Positions 61,293 to 64,000 of a DNA stretch of 64,000 bases are shown piece after piece (position 1 is the stretch's first letter; the number at the start of each line of letters is the position of its first letter). Source of the stretch: Agrobacterium sp. AGB01 (GTDB lineage Bacteria; Pseudomonadota; Alphaproteobacteria; Rhizobiales; Rhizobiaceae). The stretch spans positions 930,001-994,000 of the forward strand of contig NZ_JACVAB010000002.1 in the NCBI RefSeq assembly GCF_014851585.1. Reading direction: 5' to 3'. Below the pieces are notes generated by a model that was not told the DNA's origin, made no database searches, and saw only the letters and a program-made list of their open reading frames with translations. The translations under genes were made by a program, and so were the position numbers.

Positions 61293-62646
61293 TATTCTGG
61301 TCGTGGATGACGAAGCTGACATTCGTGAGATTGTTGCGGGTATTCTGTCCGATGAAGGGCATGAAACACGTATGGCGCATGACGCCGACAGCGCGCTTGC
61401 GGCGATTTCGGAACGCGTGCCGCGGTTGGTGTTTCTGGATATCTGGATGCAGGGCAGCCGTCTTGACGGTCTGGCATTGCTGGATGAGATCAAGAGCCGC
61501 CATCCGGACCTGCCCGTGGTGATGATTTCCGGTCACGGTAATATCGAAACGGCCGTCAACGCCATCAAGCGCGGTGCGTTTGACTTCATTGAAAAACCGT
61601 TCAAGACCGACCGCCTTATTCTGATTGCTGAACGTGCGCTGGAAAACTCCAAGCTGAAGCGTGAAGTGCAGGAACTGAAAAAGCGCACCGGTGACGCGGC
61701 GGAACTGATCGGTGCGTCGCTTGCCGTATCGCAACTGCGCCAAACCATTGATCGCACAGCCCCGACCAACAGCCGTATCATGATCCTTGGCCCCTCCGGT
61801 TCGGGTAAGGAACTTGTGGCGCGCATGATCCACAAGAAGTCCAGCCGTGCTTCCGGTCCGTTTGTGGCGCTGAATGCCGCGACGATTACGCCGGACCGCA
61901 TGGAAATTGCGCTGTTCGGTACCGAAGGTCAGCCGGGACAGCCGCGCAAGATCGGTGCGATGGAAGAGGCGCATCGCGGCATTCTCTACCTTGATGAGGT
62001 CGGGGAAATGCCACGCGAAACGCAGAACAAGATCCTGCGCGTGCTGATCGATCAGCAGTTTGAACGTGTGGGTGGCGGCAAGCGGGTGAAGGTGGATATC
62101 CGCATCATCTCGTCCACAGCCTATAATCTTGAAAGCCTGATTGCCGAGGGCCGTTTCCGCGAAGATCTCTATCACCGACTGGCGGTGGTGCCGGTCAAGG
62201 TACCTGCCTTGTCGGAACGCCGTGAGGATATTCCTTATCTGGTCGACATGTTTATTCGCCAGATTTCCGAGCAGGCCGGTATTCGCTCACGCAAGATTGG
62301 CGATGACGCCATGGCGGTGCTGCAGAGCCATGACTGGCCGGGCAATATTCGCCAGCTGCGCAACAATATCGAGCGGTTGATGATCCTGGCGCGTCCTGAA
62401 GGTGGTGATCCGACGATTACTGCCGACATGCTGCCGTCCGATATTGGCGACATGCTGCCGAAGATTTCCGCGCAGGGTGATCAGCACATCATGACCCTGC
62501 CGCTGCGTGAAGCGCGTGAAATGTTCGAGCGGGATTATCTGGTGGCGCAGATCAACCGGTTCGGTGGCAATATTTCCCGCACGGCGGAATTTGTCGGAAT
62601 GGAGCGTTCCGCACTGCATCGCAAATTGAAATCACTCGGCGTATAA
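61282..62646 (+). CDS. ntrX: response regulator NtrX
   Basis: 454 residues: receiver (phospho-Asp53 in LVFLDIWMQGSRLDG), AAA+ domain with Walker A GPSGSGKELVARMIH and LYLDEVGEMPRETQNKILRV, and a Fis-type helix-turn-helix (GGNISRTAEFVGMERSALHR). The GAFTGA loop is absent; the place reads GTEGQPGQPRKIGAMEEA. Alphaproteobacterial NtrX commonly lacks it and so does not act as a classic sigma-54 activator. Overlaps ntrY by 11 bp. Confidence 0.95.
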   Translation: MASDILVVDDEADIREIVAGILSDEGHETRMAHDADSALAAISERVPRLVFLDIWMQGSRLDGLALLDEIKSRHPDLPVVMISGHGNIETAVNAIKRGAFDFIEKPFKTDRLILIAERALENSKLKREVQELKKRTGDAAELIGASLAVSQLRQTIDRTAPTNSRIMILGPSGSGKELVARMIHKKSSRASGPFVALNAATITPDRMEIALFGTEGQPGQPRKIGAMEEAHRGILYLDEVGEMPRETQNKILRVLIDQQFERVGGGKRVKVDIRIISSTAYNLESLIAEGRFREDLYHRLAVVPVKVPALSERREDIPYLVDMFIRQISEQAGIRSRKIGDDAMAVLQSHDWPGNIRQLRNNIERLMILARPEGGDPTITADMLPSDIGDMLPKISAQGDQHIMTLPLREAREMFERDYLVAQINRFGGNISRTAEFVGMERSALHRKLKSLGV

Positions 62647-62698
62647 GCATCGGGAAGGCACGCAATCTGCGTGTCGATTCGGCGGGTGAAGAGGTATC

Positions 62699-64000
62699 AT
62701 GAAGGTCATCATTTGTGGTGCGGGGCAGGTGGGCTACGGCATTGCCGAGCAGCTGTCGCGGGAAGACAATGAAGTCTCCGTCATTGATACATCCGCCGCA
62801 CTGATTACTGCCATCACCGAGACGCTCGACGTGCGTGGTTATGTCGGGCATGGCGCGCATCCTGACATGCTGGCCAAGGCCGGTGCCGATCAGGCCGACA
62901 TGATCATCGCCGTGACGCTGCACGACGAAATCAACATCGTTGCCTGTGAGGTCGCGCATGCACTGTTCAGCGTGCCGACCAAGATTGCCCGTATCCGTGA
63001 CCAGAGCTATCTGCAGCCGGAATATGCCGACCTGTTCAGCCGCGAAAACATGTCGATCGACGTGACGATTTCGCCGGAGGTTGAGGTCGGTAAAATGGTG
63101 TTGCGGCGCATCGCCTTTCCCGGCGCCAATGACGTTGTGCGTTTTGCCGACGACAATATCTCCATGCTGGCAATCGAGTGCATGGAAGACTGCCCTGTCA
63201 TCAACACGCCGCTGCACCAGCTGAGCAGCCTGTTTCCGGATCTGATTGCCACTGTGACTGGTATCTATCGTAACGGCCTGCTGATCGTGCCACGCTCGTC
63301 CGATCAGTTGCGCACCGGTGACTTGGCCTATGTGATCTGTCAGCGCCAGCATGCCCGCCGCACGCTTGGCCTGTTCGGCCATGACGAGCAGGAAGCGCGG
63401 CGCATCATCATTGCCGGTGCCGGCAATATCGGCCATTACGTGGCCAGCAAGATCGAGGAATTGCAGCCCAATACCAGGGTCAAGATCATCGAATTTGATC
63501 GTGAGAAAGCAGTCACTGCGTCCGACCTGTTGTCCAAGACTATTGTTCTCAATGGTTCTGTGGTCGACCAGAAGATATTGCTGCAGGCAGATATTCAGGA
63601 TGCGGACCTGATCGTAACCCTGACCAACAATGACCAGACGAATATTCTTGGTGCGGTCATGGCAAAGCAGCTTGGCTGCAAGTCAAACCTCGTGTTGCTC
63701 AACAGCACGTCTTTCCATGATGTGACGAAATCACTTGGCATTGATGCCTTCATCAATCCGCGTGCCGTGACCATTTCGCGTGTGTTGCAGCATGTGCGCA
63801 AGGGGCGCATTCGCTCGGTCTATTCGGTGCAGAAGGGCTCTGGCGAGGTCATTGAGGCCGAAGCACTGGAGACCTCACCATTGGTCGGGCGCATGCTGCG
63901 TGACCTCGATTTGCCTGATGGCATCCGTATTGGCGCCATCTACCGTGAAGGCAAGGTGCTGCGTCCAGATGGCTCGATGAAAATCAAGGCCCGGGACCGG
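62699..64000 (+). CDS. trkA: Trk potassium uptake regulator TrkA, 3' end cut by window
   Basis: Peripheral NAD-binding subunit that gates TrkH/TrkG potassium channels. 434 codons are visible with no stop before the window ends. Two tandem RCK units: first Rossmann motif VIICGAGQVGYGIAEQLSRE at the N-terminus, second IIIAGAGNIGHYVASKIEE near residue 240, each followed by a TrkA-C-like part (TPLHQLSSLFPDLIATVTGI). It follows ntrX by 52 bp, as in many rhizobia. A full TrkA is ~458 residues, so about 24 are missing. Confidence 0.94.
   Translation, partial: MKVIICGAGQVGYGIAEQLSREDNEVSVIDTSAALITAITETLDVRGYVGHGAHPDMLAKAGADQADMIIAVTLHDEINIVACEVAHALFSVPTKIARIRDQSYLQPEYADLFSRENMSIDVTISPEVEVGKMVLRRIAFPGANDVVRFADDNISMLAIECMEDCPVINTPLHQLSSLFPDLIATVTGIYRNGLLIVPRSSDQLRTGDLAYVICQRQHARRTLGLFGHDEQEARRIIIAGAGNIGHYVASKIEELQPNTRVKIIEFDREKAVTASDLLSKTIVLNGSVVDQKILLQADIQDADLIVTLTNNDQTNILGAVMAKQLGCKSNLVLLNSTSFHDVTKSLGIDAFINPRAVTISRVLQHVRKGRIRSVYSVQKGSGEVIEAEALETSPLVGRMLRDLDLPDGIRIGAIYREGKVLRPDGSMKIKARDR

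Overview
The window reads as chromosomal DNA of an alphaproteobacterium of the order Hyphomicrobiales (Rhizobiales), probably near Brucella/Ochrobactrum or Rhizobium/Agrobacterium. Supporting signs are the order recA-alaS, a fused ispDF, a pyruvate dehydrogenase E1 beta with its own lipoyl domain, the block dusB-ntrB-ntrC-ntrY-ntrX-trkA, and ccoNOQP/ccoGHIS cytochrome cbb3 genes with FNR/FixK boxes. Gene density is high and most genes are core metabolism. I see no rRNA, tRNA, CRISPR array, insertion sequence or prophage. The first gene (OmpA family) and the last (trkA) run off the window.

Layout. 1-17.5 kb: OmpA-family envelope protein; psuK-psuG (pseudouridine breakdown) diverging from recA; alaS; a glutathione transferase; isocitrate dehydrogenase; trmJ-murI; a LysE exporter; an OsmC protein; and a minus-strand operon of a YdeP-type molybdopterin oxidoreductase, a small winged-helix-like protein and a deformylase homologue that lacks metal ligands. 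17.9-22.8 kb: mgtE, a MerR regulator with a palindromic promoter, two membrane proteins, and cobU behind a long intergenic region with an apparent small-RNA terminator and a structured, possibly switching leader. 22.9-32.6 kb: respiratory block with a hemerythrin-like protein, ccoNOQP, two small inserted genes (VOC and SRPBCC) and ccoGHIS. 32.7-41.9 kb: gnd, a LacI regulator diverging from a GH2 beta-mannosidase, an aldo-keto reductase, an RcnB-like periplasmic protein, a glyoxalase-like protein and kdsA.

42-52 kb: eno, ftsB, pdhA-pdhB-pdhC, an SGNH hydrolase, a YdcH-like protein, lpd, a GlsB-type membrane protein and lipA. Together these make phosphoenolpyruvate, convert pyruvate to acetyl-CoA and lipoylate the complex. 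52-64 kb: a P-loop kinase-like protein, ratA, cinA (pncC), ispDF, dusB, and the two nitrogen two-component systems NtrBC and NtrYX, followed by the potassium-uptake regulator TrkA.

The less ordinary signals are regulatory. Three perfect FNR/FixK boxes tie the cbb3 genes, a hemerythrin-like protein, an SRPBCC/VOC pair and a YdcH-like protein to low oxygen. The cobU leader has a good promoter, a perfect long-range closing helix and two mutually exclusive pairings, but no recognisable B12 box. An orphan terminator upstream of it suggests a small RNA. The alaS start carries a partial duplication that creates a six-codon upstream ORF overlapping the alaS start. All calls come from reading the sequence; no database search or folding program was used.
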